Origin: Triglochin maritima
Lineage: Eukaryota > Streptophyta > Magnoliopsida > Alismatales > Juncaginaceae
DNA length: 64,000 nucleotides
Assembly: GCA_963682175.1 (NCBI GenBank)
Contig: OY821789.1
Location: 4,216,001-4,280,000, forward strand
Direction: 5' to 3'
A program made the translations under genes and the position numbers. Every line of letters begins with the position of its first letter. Positions within the stretch are counted from its first letter, which is position 1. Below are positions 11,786 to 21,707 of this stretch, piece by piece. The notes under the pieces are model-generated. The model saw nothing but the letters and a program-made list of their open reading frames with translations. It was not told where the DNA came from and ran no database searches.

Positions 11786-12067
11786 TATGTTTGTACAATT
11801 ATGTAATATGTTTTAATATGTTTGTACATTATATAGTGTTGCTTTATTATGTAATATGTTTTGATATGTTTGCTTTATTTGCATTATATATAATAGTACG
11901 ATACGTTAGCAAACACAAATAAAAATAATAAACGTATGACAAATAAGCAAACACAAATACAAATAATAAGCGTACGATATGTTAGCAAACACAAACACAA
12001 ATAATAAGCGTACGACAGATAAACAAATATAAATGCAAATACTAAGAGTACGGTACAACAGATCAGC
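11786..12067. other. Spacer between convergent MULE genes
   Basis: AT-rich, with short direct repeats of TATGTAATATGTTTTGATATG (given here as two overlapping halves TATGTAATATG and GTTTTGATATG) at 11771-11875 and of AGCAAACACAAATA at 11908-12010. It probably serves as the shared 3' region of both genes. No reading frame is recognised. Confidence 0.5.
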
Positions 12068-14139
12068 TTACTTATCATCTGAATCATGATCGGAGATGCC
12101 TAACTGAGTATGCCACGAGTGTATGATCTCATCCAAATCTCCGCATGCAGCTCTGGCATCGTCTGACAGCTCATCCCTCATCTACAAGATTGGGTCTACA
12201 GCCTGTATCATCTTACACATCCACTGCACATAACAATAACATTAGCGTCCATTAACAAAATATACGGTACAAATAAATATAGATAAAATGAAAAAATTAC
12301 CAGATCGCCACACGTCCTATCTGGTGGTCGATCTGCTCTCCGGGAGGCACTACGGACGATGATAGGATGTGAGTAACTACCGAACCAATCAAGATAACGT
12401 GCATCACACTCGGAGGGGTCGCGACTACGTCTGAAGTCGCCAAGGAACAGTCAGCATGATCTCGGAAATGTCCGCCAAGTCGATTCCGCTGTAGAAGCGG
12501 GGAACCTGACGTCGTACGTCGCTGCTGTCGCAGACTGCACCGTATGCTCTGGTGTCGGGATGTCAACCGGGATCACCTAAAAATATCCTAACTGACGCAA
12601 GACCCGATCGGGCATATAAGGCTCTATGATATCCCGATAACGAATAAGACCCATCAATAAAGTCCTCGGGACATCCGCTGCTGGGTCAGGACCATAGGGT
12701 AACCACTCCACCTAAAGTTTAACACATTAATAATAATACATCTTAAAATTAAATAAATAAATGTAAATGGAAAAAAAGTTTGATACCTCTGATGCAGTCA
12801 TCTGATCTAGCCGTGCGCGGATGGAACGCAATCGTCCATCGCTCTTGTCCTCGCTCCGGACGGCCCACATACCCGAACGTGGATGACCCTCGTCGATAAT
12901 CTTCCGCTCACGATGCAGGCGGAATGCAGGAAAGTACTCGTATATCCACGCCTGCAGCAGCGTAAGACAACCTGCAATCCCAGAACAATCCGCACGGCTA
13001 GCTATCCCAAGCTGACGGTACAGGTATGCCAACGTCGCTGACCCCCACGAGTACTCACGAACGGTGTCCGGGTCCCTAGCCTCCAGTAGATCGCGTGGTC
13101 TGATCCGGCAACCACTCTTGTCGACAAACAAGACGGCTCCGAGCATCAAGAATAGGTACGCCGCCAACTGTGTATCATCGGCCCGCGGAGGTCGTGCCCG
13201 TCTGCATAGGTCCTCAAGAGAGTCGATGCCGACACCACCACCACTCCATAAAGCTGTATCTCTCGCCAGACCATCAGGTGTGACACCAAGCAACTCTGCC
13301 GCATAACACCTCAGCTCAGACGTCGACCCCTGAGCACTAACCAGACGACCATCCACAGGAATGTGCAGGATCTGGAAAACATCGTGAAGCATGATCGTCA
13401 TCTCTCCGAAAGGCATGTGGAAAGTGTTGGTGTCAGGCTGCCACCGCTCCACAAACGCAGAAATCAAAGGCATGTCGAGATAAAGGAACATGCTGTACGG
13501 TAAGTGCCCCAAATGCGTGACACTAATCTCCTCTCTGAAATCAGCACTCAGTGTAGACCGCCAACCCTGTAGTGTTGTACAGGCTCTGTGCCGATTATGA
13601 CACTTCAGAACCTTCCGATCCTCTCCGTCCCAGATCCGTCTAGCGATGTGACCCCAGAAACTAGGAATGACGCTCCCATCTAAAGGACCACCAGGCGTCA
13701 TACTGCTCACGATCCAAGAATCGTCCTGGACCCTCTTCTTCTTCTGAGCGCGGGGATCAACAGTGCACGAGCTCGAATCCCCGGTCGTAAACCTCCCACC
13801 CCTACCCTTCCGCACCATCCATCCGGCGGAAGTAGAACTACCCGCTCGACCACGTCCTCTGCTATACTCCCCCTGCCTCTCCACCTCCGGGCGCTCTAAC
13901 TCATACGGGTCATCATCGTCGCTCCCGTCGTCGGGACTGTCCACATGCTCATCATCGAAGGAATCATCCTCCTCCTCACGATGACGTAATGCCTCTCTCT
14001 CCCTCCTGACCGAAGCAGATATCCCCCGTCTACGTGGATGACGCGGTGCTGAATCATCCTCTAAAGAACGGAAGTCGTGTAATGGTATCGACTTGCCTTT
14101 CCCTCCACTGTGACCCGATGACTATTAATTGAAATTTTA

Positions 14140-14345
14140 ATTACAAATTTGTTAAATTTGTTAAACTAAATTATCATATTTATCACAATTGTTAAACTAA
14201 ATCAAAATTTGTTAAACTAAATTATCACAATTGTTAAACTAAATCAAAATTTGTTAAACTAAATCAAAATTTGTTAAACTAAATCAAAATTTGTTAAAAC
14301 TAAATATCACAAATGTTAAACTTAATAAGAATTTGTTAAATTAAA
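14140..14345. repeat. Degenerate tandem repeat, unit about 20 bp
   Basis: CAAAATTTGTTAAACTAAAT and shortened variants recur about eight times within the first intron of the PMD gene. The stretch is AT-rich with no coding potential. Confidence 0.75.
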
Positions 14346-14410
14346 TTTTCAGATTTATCACAATTTATTAAAGTAATTATCAGATTTAATAATTTAAAAA
14401 AAAAAAATTT

Positions 14411-14608
14411 GTGGAGGCGTCTGCGAGAGACGCCTCCCGTATGGTGGAGGCGTCTGTCGGAGACGCCTCCTCTTTGGGGGAGACGTCTGCCGAAGACGTC
14501 TCCTCCATCGGGAAGACGTCTTCCCCAGACGTCTCCCGCTAGTGGTCGGCTTCCTCGGACGCCCGCCCCATGCGGGGGGCGTCTCCCTCGGACGCCGACC
14601 ACTTTTTT
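14411..14608. repeat. Right array: six 33-bp dyad units in intron 1 of the PMD gene
   Basis: Units of exactly 33 bp start at 14411, 14444, 14477, 14510, 14543 and 14576, each built as GGAGGCGTCT, five or six variable bases, AGACGCCTCC. The last two are more diverged (CGGACGCCCG types). Because 33 is a multiple of three, the array reads as an 11-residue repeat in several frames; those reading frames are not genes. Confidence 0.9.
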
Positions 14609-14853
14609 TAATTTTTTTTAAACAAATAAATAAAGTAAGGTTACCGTATACGGGTACACCGGGGGAACGGCTGACTGCTTGCCTGGCCTCCGAGACATTC
14701 CTAATCTTCTGTAGTAGGTATAGGAAGAGAAAATTTTGAAAAAAGAGTGAAATTGTGAGATATATAAGCAAAAATAGGATGAAAGACAATTTGGTAATTT
14801 CAAGGGGTGATTTAAGTAATTTTGGGGCGATGTTTAGCAATTCAGTTAGTTTA

Positions 14854-15873
14854 AGTATCTAACCCTTTTGGAGAATTTGCAAACAAGCCCTTGTTATTTT
14901 GTTTTCCAGGAGTGGGTATTATTGGTTTGATGAAAACCAGAAGGAAGTGTAGGAATTTGACGTTTTGTTCTTTGGTTTGTAAGAATACCATAAGTTTGGG
15001 AACTTGAGTTATATGACTTCATAAACATCTAAAAAGAAGTTTGATTCCTATACCCCAAAATTGTCTCTTTTCATTTTGTAAGAAAAATAAATATTTTCCT
15101 TCATTTTAACAATAAAATATAATTATACCAATAACTATAAATTGCAGTTCCTAGAAATTGGAGTTTAGGGAACTAGAGTTTTAGACTTCCCTCCACTTTC
15201 ACCAATCCAAACACCCATGAGGTCTTCTTAATTTTCTTCTTCTTCTAGAATCCTTTGGTGGTTGGTAGTTGGTATAGTATTGAGAGTCAAGCTATGAACC
15301 TTGGAATTTAAGACCATGGATTGAGTCCTAGACTCCTAGCAAAAACTGCAGGTTAGTTAAAGTAAGGCAGAGTAGGAAAAACTTTCGGAAAATGTATTGA
15401 AAATTGACAAATCTATAGATTAGTGTTGCTAGTGAACTTTTCCTGCTTGGCTACTTATATCTTCATCTAGTTCATCATTAATTAACGACTTATGTAGTGA
15501 AATTTGCTGACATATAAACGTACCTCTACCGTGCACTATATTAGTGTCAGAGGTTTGTATAACGTGGATGATAAACGTACCTCTACCGTGCACTATATTA
15601 GTGTCAGAGGTTTGTATAACGTGGATGATAAAACCAACCAACGTGAAGATATATGCAACACCGAATAAACGCCCACCAGAAGTTAAATATAGCTACCGTT
15701 ATTGCTGGTTATTTAGGTTTAAAGCCAAGTGGTGAAGAATGGCACGACAACTCTCCTCTCGGCTAAAGTGTATCCCCTACTGACCTACTGTCATTCCCGA
15801 GACCCCCAAGTCCGATGGTCCTTCACCCTCTTGGTTTCGTTTCTAGTTGATTTCGTTTATAGCATGTGGTGCT
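14854..15873. other. Intergenic region right of the MULE
   Basis: AT-rich sequence without a recognisable gene. It holds one 57-bp tandem duplication (15515-15628). Confidence 0.6.
15515..15628. repeat. 57-bp tandem duplication
   Basis: Two adjacent, essentially identical copies (15515-15571 and 15572-15628) beginning TAAACGTACCTCTACCGTGC. It is a recent local duplication with no coding meaning. Confidence 0.85.
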
Positions 15874-15881
15874 GAATATTC
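15874..15881. promoter_or_regulatory. P1BS (PHR1-binding) site GAATATTC
   Basis: Matches GNATATNC, the palindromic site bound by PHR1-type factors under phosphate starvation. It lies about 180 bp before the first MIR399 hairpin. A single 8-bp match is weak alone; its value is the repeated placement before other hairpins in this cluster. Confidence 0.5.
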
Positions 15882-15939
15882 CTTTGACAACTTTTGGGAA
15901 GCCAAAATATAAATTATTACCTGTGTGTGTGTGTGCCAA

Positions 15940-16045
15940 ATGAGACGTGGAAGGTTGTTCATGAGAACCCCCAGGGTCTTTCACCTTGTTCCACTACCAT
16001 TTTGCACATTGATGAACACTAGCTCCAGCTGCTCCACACATGTTT
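15940..16045 (+). pseudogene. Decayed MIR399 repeat unit (3' half)
   Basis: GTGCCAAATGAGACG, TTGTTCATGAGAACC and CATTTTGCACATTGATGAACACTA align with the mature arm and downstream flank of the hairpin at 16055-16170. The 5' arm is missing. It is the first, truncated unit of a local tandem array of MIR399 precursors. Confidence 0.5.
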
Positions 16046-16054
16046 ATAATATGT

Positions 16055-16170
16055 GAGGGTGAATGGCAGGGCAATTCTCCTTTGGCAAAATTGCAAGAGC
16101 AAGAGACAAGATGCTGCCTCTGCATGGCCTCTCTGCCAAAGGAGGACTGCACTGTTATTCATGAGAACCT
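16055..16170 (+). ncRNA. MIR399: MIR399 precursor hairpin, copy 1
   Basis: The 5' arm GGCAGGGCAATTCTCCTTTG (16065-16084) pairs with the 3' arm that starts TGCCAAAGGAGGACTGCACT at 16134 (21 nt, to 16154), across a loop of about 45 nt; pairing extends into TGAAT/ATTCA flanks. miR399 is made from the 3' arm and silences PHO2/UBC24 in the phosphate-starvation response. The mature-arm 3' half (GACTGCACTG) departs from the usual AATTGCCCTG, while the opposite arm still complements the usual sequence, so targeting may be altered. Confidence 0.8.
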
Positions 16171-16224
16171 CACAGCCCGACTCACTTCAGCTCCATTTTG
16201 TACTTTGGTAAACACTACTTATAG

Positions 16225-16310
16225 TATGTAAGGGTGAATGACAGGAGACAAAAGGTTGTCTCTTCATGGTCACTCTGCCAAAGAAGAACGTGTTGCCATT
16301 CTTACCCCCA
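16225..16310 (+). pseudogene. MIR399: Decayed MIR399 hairpin, copy 2
   Basis: The unit repeats GTAAGGGTGAATGACAGG before and TGCCAAAGAAGAACG (from 16276) after a short loop, but the 5' arm lacks the TTCTCCTTTGGCA segment, so the stem cannot form properly. It is the third unit of the local array (period about 150-175 bp). Confidence 0.6.
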
Positions 16311-16379
16311 CAACCCTACACTCTTCTTCCCCCACAACTTCCACATTGGTGAATTCATGTTATATGCATTTGTAGTATG

Positions 16380-16497
16380 TGAGGGTGAATTGCAGGGCAA
16401 TTCTCCTTTGGCAGAAGATCGCAGAGACAGGAGAGAAAATGTTGGCCTCTATTGATATGTCTGCCAGAGGAGAACTGCACTGTTATTCATACCCTGA
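16380..16497 (+). ncRNA. MIR399: MIR399 precursor hairpin, copy 3
   Basis: The 5' arm GCAGGGCAATTCTCCTTTGG (16392-16411) pairs with the 3' arm starting TGCCAGAGGAGAACTGCACT at 16462 (21 nt, to 16482). The flanks GTGAGGGTGAAT and TTATTCATACC match copy 1. The A-to-G change at position 6 of the mature arm falls in the seed, so this locus may be drifting or have changed targets. Same orientation as the other copies. Confidence 0.72.
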
Positions 16498-16584
16498 CAG
16501 TCCCTTGCTCTTCTTCGAACTCACTTTGCACTTCGAGAATTACAATTTGTTCCTATTTATAGTACATGTTGTTTCCATATATCT

Positions 16585-16592
16585 GGATATGC
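16585..16592. promoter_or_regulatory. P1BS site GGATATGC (first of a pair)
   Basis: Matches GNATATNC and is followed after four bases by a second identical site. It lies 100 bp downstream of MIR399 copy 3 and has no recognisable hairpin directly after it. Confidence 0.45.
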
Positions 16593-16596
16593 CACA

Positions 16597-16604
16597 GGAT
16601 ATGC
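16597..16604. promoter_or_regulatory. P1BS site GGATATGC (second of a pair)
   Basis: The second of two identical GNATATNC matches, 12 bp apart centre to centre. The next hairpin is 2.7 kb away. Confidence 0.45.
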
Positions 16605-19221
16605 TGGGTAGAAACCATGAGAAGCTACCATATTCCCCTATCTCATCCTCTTTCAAAGTTCTCCCTCCACTTCATATTACTCCCACACCTCAAAAAGACA
16701 TACTACTTTCTTGCTTTTTAATTCTTTATGGAATCTAAATTATCTGCAGATGAAATCAAGATATCTCTATAGGGCCTTATATACTTTCCTCCTTTTTTTT
16801 GCAGGTGTAGCTTTGCATCTATTTCAGTTATAACCATGTAAAACCATGTCATTTTTATTCTCATATGCATCTTGCGATTTTCAGTCCCAGTGTTATGTTA
16901 TTAACATTGTTGGGGGTAGAAATTTGTGACAATTAATATATATGATATAATTGCTAAAACTTCATTTGCACTTTTTAAGGTGCAAATTATTATTCCCTTT
17001 TTAGCTAATAGATTGTAAGTTCATAACACCAGCCAAGATCAGACTTTTCAATTCTCCATCCTACCATGTTGTGTTATCAGTTATCACATATCATGTGAGG
17101 ATTTCAAAGTGATGTTGTGGGTGTCATTTGCCAAGATAGAATGAGCATGTTTCGGTATTAATATATATTATTCTTTTGTCATCATATGTGCATACATAAA
17201 TCTCAAAACTCAGATAAGTGCTTACTGAATTAGTTGCCTGGTACTTTCCCGAGCTTCCACAGAAAGCATCCCCTTTAGAGAAACTACCTTTGCTGTTGGC
17301 AATCTTGAATGCTTTTATTCCTATTCTGTCTCTTCCTTTCTATTCAAGGATGGAGAAAAGAGGAACATTCCATAGGATCTTCTATTGATGCTTCTGGTGA
17401 TCCTGCAAAGATCTGAAGATCACATTCAACTTTCTTCTTTTCGATGGATTATTTTCTTTTGTTAGAGAGCAACAGTGACCGAAGAATCCTGAAATTTCCT
17501 TCATGGGACCTTCTCAAGACTACCAATCAGTTGGATATCAAATGGTCTGTATTACTCAGGTAGTCAGGTATATCTTACTTAAACCATGCACACATTTGGA
17601 GACAATCTACAGGCCTTCAAGTATAAATATTTCCTACTGCTGAACAGTAGTAGCCTGAATTACAAACAAACTCTCTTGATAAAATAAAGTTGAAAGAGAT
17701 TTATGATCATTTGTTGAAATTTCGTCTCGTATTCTTATAAGCTGCAAAAAAATATTCAAGTAGTGGTTTACTTTCACTAGCCAAATATTTTCAGTAAAGA
17801 GTCACTGTTAAACATAGCTTACTGAAATTTGCAGACATAGCAAATGGATTTTAGGTTATTCTCCAATCCGCGGACTCACTTGTTTTCTACACCTTGGGTA
17901 CAATTGTAGACAGTGTAAAATGGAAAATTCTTTTAAACCTGTGGTTCCTTAAAGTTGTTATGGTTTTAAAAGATTATTATAGTGAAGTATCCTAACCCCG
18001 TTTTATACACTTCCATACTGTATTCTCTTCATATGTTTGAGAGAGAAATCTTTTTTTCCATCTACATCTTAACATAAACATTTCAGTTAATTTCCCCCTC
18101 AAAAGCCCTAAAGCTGTATATAAATTCAATTAAAGAAACATCACACTGCTATTAGTTAATAAGTCGCTTTGAATCTAAGAGAAAGCCTTGCCCTCAAGGA
18201 CATGGAACATAAATCTCATTATGTATAACTCATTCAAGTCGGAACTTCATTGCATTAGGAGATCATATTTCAAATTAGAAAGTGATTTTTTGTGCTGAAA
18301 ATTGAGCCTCGATTAATGAAAGCAATAATCTTACTAAATTTTAAGAGAGCCAAATATACAAGCTTGTGAGAAAGGTGAGTAAGTGTAATGAAAATTCAAA
18401 ATTCAAGTACTCTCACAAACATTGAGGTCATAAAACTTATCTATCTGTGGAGTAATTAAAGGGAAACGCTGTCCAAGAAAAAAATAGCACAAGCAAGAGT
18501 TTCAAAATCGTTAAGGGAAATTATTCAAACAGGTATCCACATGTAGCCCCACATCGGTTTGTTAAAATTGATATCGGTTACTCTTCTGAAAGAATTGAGC
18601 CGACACCCATTGAAGCATCTGAATGGTGTCAACACTGTCACATAATATTTTGTGCCAGCAAGCAACTTTTCATATCCTGATAGACATAAATGGTTCTAAT
18701 TTCACATGCATAGAATGTTGCAGTAAACAAACTCATATTGGCGGTAAAACTTATAAATTATCCTCGATAGATACCTCTATTTAAGAACTGATATTAAAAG
18801 AGATGGCTGGTTAAGTTAGAAGAAAAAAAGTTTCACTGAAAGGTATATTCAGATAATGCTGTTGTTATTTTAGCAATTCATAACCTCCTGATTAGTAAAC
18901 AAATTGTGAGCACTTCATTGCTGTAGATTTTTTTAAAACAGTATATATTACAGAAGAATGCTAGCATGGTGAGTTAAAAGCGTTGTCAGAAGGCATAACT
19001 AAACACCTACCATTGCAAGAGGTGATTTTTTTATCCACTCATTGACTTCCATCCACAAGAATGATTTTTATTATTATCAAGTAATATCTGAAGAATAAAA
19101 TCCGCATGCATGGAACAAGGTACATTCCATGTATGTTCTCCAAGATAAGTTCATGTGATTTTATTTGATCATGCTTAGTACATTTCTTGTTCATATGCGA
19201 TTGTGATCTGGAATTTGAGTG
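16605..19221. other. Intergenic region between MIR399 copies
   Basis: 2.6 kb of AT-rich DNA with no long reading frame, hairpin or repeat that I recognise. It may contain the primary transcript or promoter of a MIR399 gene. Confidence 0.5.
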
Positions 19222-19229
19222 GCATATCC
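19222..19229. promoter_or_regulatory. P1BS site GCATATCC before MIR399 copy 4
   Basis: A GNATATNC match about 115 bp upstream of the hairpin, the distance expected of a phosphate-starvation promoter element. Confidence 0.6.
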
Positions 19230-19335
19230 ATTAGTTTCTCCTGCATAAATGCAGATAGAACTTACACGTTGTGGGTATGAAGTGAAATGAACTGAAATTT
19301 CAGTATGCTACTAAATAATTAGCTCCCATGTTTCA

Positions 19336-19442
19336 TGCAGAGGTGCAATATTGCTGGGCTAATTCTTCTTTGGCAGAAAGCCATTTCATGGCCCTTCTGC
19401 CAAAGAAGATTTGCCCAGCAACTCAACTCTGCACTCAACATT
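19336..19442 (+). ncRNA. MIR399: MIR399 precursor hairpin, copy 4
   Basis: The 5' arm TTGCTGGGCTAATTCTTCTT then TGGCAGAAG pairs nearly perfectly with CTTCTGCCAAAGAAG then ATTTGCCCAGCAA; flanking TGCAGAG and CTCTGCA also pair. The predicted mature miRNA is 19398-19418, starting TGCCAAAGAAGATTTG and ending CCCAG, a known miR399 type with A at position 9. This is one of the best stems of the cluster. Expected role: repression of PHO2 under low phosphate, hence more phosphate uptake and transport. Confidence 0.9.
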
Positions 19443-19449
19443 GCAACTG

Positions 19450-20125
19450 CCATTAGCTTGGATTGGTTAGATGGTTGCACCTGTATTATTGACTTGTTGA
19501 ATTAACTTATTGTTTGATTCCATGTTACTGTCTAGGGTCTTCATATGATCTTGTTTGACATGGCTAATTTGGTTGGTGGTCGACTGGTCGTACTCTAACA
19601 ATAAGAAATTTATTCCCTACAAACATGAACAGAAATCAAAGACTTTTTATCAATGTGTACCGGTAGACCTTCAGTTCATTACAACATCAGTCTTCCTTTT
19701 TGGTTCAGTCTGCTTTGTTCCTTCTTTAAGCATACCTGTCGACCGTCAGAGATAATTAAATTGTTAACTCTTTTTTGTTTATTTATATACAATTTACATC
19801 CACCGATTAGCTGAATGTTTTGCAGGGATGTAACAATGAAGGTACAACAAGAACAAGTGAACTGTGATATGGAGTCTGAAATGTATCAGTTGTATCTATT
19901 TGATGAGCCTCACTGATTCAGCCGTAGCTGAATAAAACAAAAACAAGCACCTGAAATGAAAAAAATCCTGATACTTGAAACGGAAAAGTTGAATTTTGCA
20001 TGAGCGGTACAATCGCCTATAAAGTAGTGGTCTAGCATAAGGAGTTTATATCCTTCGAACAGAAACTTATCAAATTACAGTTGTACTCTTCAGTTGCAGA
20101 CATTTTGAAACTTGTAAAAAACAAA
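19450..20125. other. Intergenic region
   Basis: No gene recognised. It could include the 3' part of a MIR399 primary transcript. Confidence 0.5.
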
Positions 20126-20585
20126 GGTGTTTTTTTCTTCTCCATCTCATTAATGAAAAAAGATTACAACTAACAAAAATTGTTACAATACCACCCTCGA
20201 GATCTTATTGTTACACATAAGATCTAGATACAACGCAGCTCTAAATCTAAAGACAAAGACTCGACCATTTCACACAACTTATTTCGACTAGATGTATCCT
20301 TCAAGCATTTATCCTGTATACCCTTAATCCGGATCGAATCCTTGATCATCCGAAGTACATCGATTTCCTTCTTCTCGCATTCTTAAACACTCGCATGTTT
20401 CGCTCCGTCCAAATGTCATACATAAAGGCCCCCAACATTAATTTCCTCATAGATTTCTCATTACCTCGATTTGTTGTTATCTGATAAGTTTCCTTCTCAG
20501 TACATCTCTCTGATAAACTTTTACTGTTCACATGATTCTTTTGGTTTTTTGATTGAAAATGAAAAGTATTAGGCAGATATACCAA
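20126..20585 (-). mobile_element. 5'-truncated LINE: C-terminal end of ORF2
   Basis: On the minus strand the translation contains MRKLMLGAFMYDIWTERNMR and VFKNARRRKSM, then, after a one-base frame change, IKDSIRIKGIQDKCLKD and a stop. This is the zf-RVT tail typical of plant L1-type ORF2 (WxxWxERNxRxF). It is followed by a short 3' UTR and an A/T-rich end near 20130. The reverse transcriptase core is absent. No target duplication was identified. Confidence 0.6.
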
Positions 20586-20865
20586 GCTAGAACAGATGTG
20601 AACTTAATATTTAATATATATAAAGGTAAAGAACATCAATAAGAAAGTAATTTGATTCCCGTTTGGTAGAAGTTGACCTGGGTGTGGTCCTTAAGTAATT
20701 TGTCCATTTAAACATTTCTAAGTAAATCTGCATTTGCGAGAGAAAATATATACAACAAGTATATATAGAACAAAATATCTAGACAAAAAGAACATCAAGC
20801 GGTAGCCTTTTTGCCGAACCCAATCGAAGCAAAGAACATTATTAAAAAAGCAAGAGTACGAGACA

Positions 20866-21707
20866 TGTTAGGTGATTAAAACCAATCCCAAATACGCAGC
20901 GGAATCGAAATAGCAAATCCAATTGACGGAAATTAAGAACAAATGCTAATCCAAAATCCAAACCACACAAAACACGCAAGATTTAACGTGGAAACCCAAT
21001 GCGGGAAAAACCACGGATGACAACTTCAAATCCACTATAGAGAAACGTATTACAAAAAGATGCTTACAGGAGACACAAACGAACCGACGAAGATACCCGA
21101 CTCAAATTCTCCCAACGAATCAACAAGGATGTTCTCTCTCTTTTTTCTCTCAAAAACACAAAGTAGACTAATAGGAATTACCCTTAAGCAAAGGGGGACG
21201 AAATTGTTTTTATATATTAGGCCTAAACAAGTATTAATTGCACCAAAATCGCGTGGAGAAATGCGTAAAACATGGGCAGAAAATAGAGAAACGTGGGCAG
21301 AAATGTGTAAAACAGACGATCCTCTAACTGTATCGCGAACCAGCTTTTACCGGTCGACCGAAAAGAGACAGTAACTTTTCTTCCTTGCTCGAGTGCATAC
21401 TCGGTCAACCAAATCACTTAAGTTACGGTCGACCGAAAACCGACAGACACTTTTGCCCAGCTCCTCGTGTGTGCCCGCTCGACCGACTTCTAAGTTTCGG
21501 TCGACCGAAAATGGACAGACACTTTTGCCCAACTCCTCGTGTGTGCCCGGTCGACCGACTCCTAAGTTCCGGTCGATTGAAAATGGACAGACACTTTTGT
21601 TGGATAAATCAAAACACACATCCGGTCGACCGAAACACTCCTTCCGGTCGACCGATCGTCTGTTTTATCCTACAAATACTTTAATCACATATTCAAGGTA
21701 AACAACA
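20866..21707 (-). mobile_element. Diverged solo or truncated LTR of the same family as the Copia element at 36.7-43.9 kb
   Basis: Begins TGTTAGGTGATTAAAACC and ends GGTAAACAACA, and aligns along its whole length (about 845 bp) with the Copia LTRs at 36691 and 43093, including AACGTGGAAACCCAATGCGG, the TTTATATATTAGG region (TATA box on the minus strand) and an array of CGGTCGACCGAA copies at 21350-21653. It is much more diverged than those two are from each other. I found no clear 5-bp duplication, so it may be a fragment. Confidence 0.78.

Larger units (their letters stand above)
12068..14698 (-). pseudogene. Plant mobile domain (PMD, aminotransferase-like) protein carried by the MULE
   Basis: Exons on the minus strand are 14645-14698 (ATG; MSRRPGKQSA), 12787-14121, 12301-12711 and 12068-12223, all in frame, about 650 codons. 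The large exon has an acidic, low-complexity N-terminus (EEEDDSFDDEH, DDGSDDDDP) and then the PMD core, recognisable by WQPDTNTFHMPFGEMTIML, HDVFQILHIPVDGRLV, LAAYLFLMLGAVLFVDKSG and LQAWIYEYFPAF. This is the domain of MAIN/MAIL1 proteins and of the long PP7 form, and it is widespread in plant transposons. The core is open, but the two 3' exons carry three in-frame stops: TAG 12577-12579, TGA 12451-12453 and TAG 12182-12184. All could be former CAG or CGA codons. As drawn, translation would stop just after the core. The first intron (14122-14644) holds the right 33-bp array. Confidence 0.82.
8558..14844. mobile_element. Complete Mutator-like element (MULE), 6287 bp, with transposase-OTU and PMD genes
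   Basis: The 9-bp direct repeat GTTAGTTTA flanks the element (8549-8557 and 14845-14853), the usual MULE target duplication. The left end reads GGGAACTACTAAACG and continues CCCCAAAACTACTTAAATCG and GAAATTACCAAATTG. The reverse complement of the right end reads TGAATTGCTAAACAT, CCCCAAAATTACTTAAATCA and GAAATTACCAAATTG, giving about 65 bp of terminal inverted repeat. Two convergent genes start about 150 bp inside each end (ATG 8714 on +, ATG 14698 on -). Both have a tiny first exon and a first intron filled with 33-bp dyad repeats. The organisation is intact but coding lesions make it non-autonomous today. TATA-like motifs lie near 8657 (TCTATAAATTAGG) and 14757-14770. Confidence 0.9.

Noticed and set aside
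12297..12566. Open minus-strand frame of 89 codons in the PMD 3' region
   Set aside because: It is out of frame with the PMD exons; the frame that continues the PMD gene contains DPSECDARYLDWFGSYSHP and two stops.
14336..14840. Reading frames on both strands with 11-residue repeats (for example GGVSRRRLH)
   Set aside because: They are translations of the 33-bp DNA array, open in several frames because 33 is divisible by three; the array lies in an intron.
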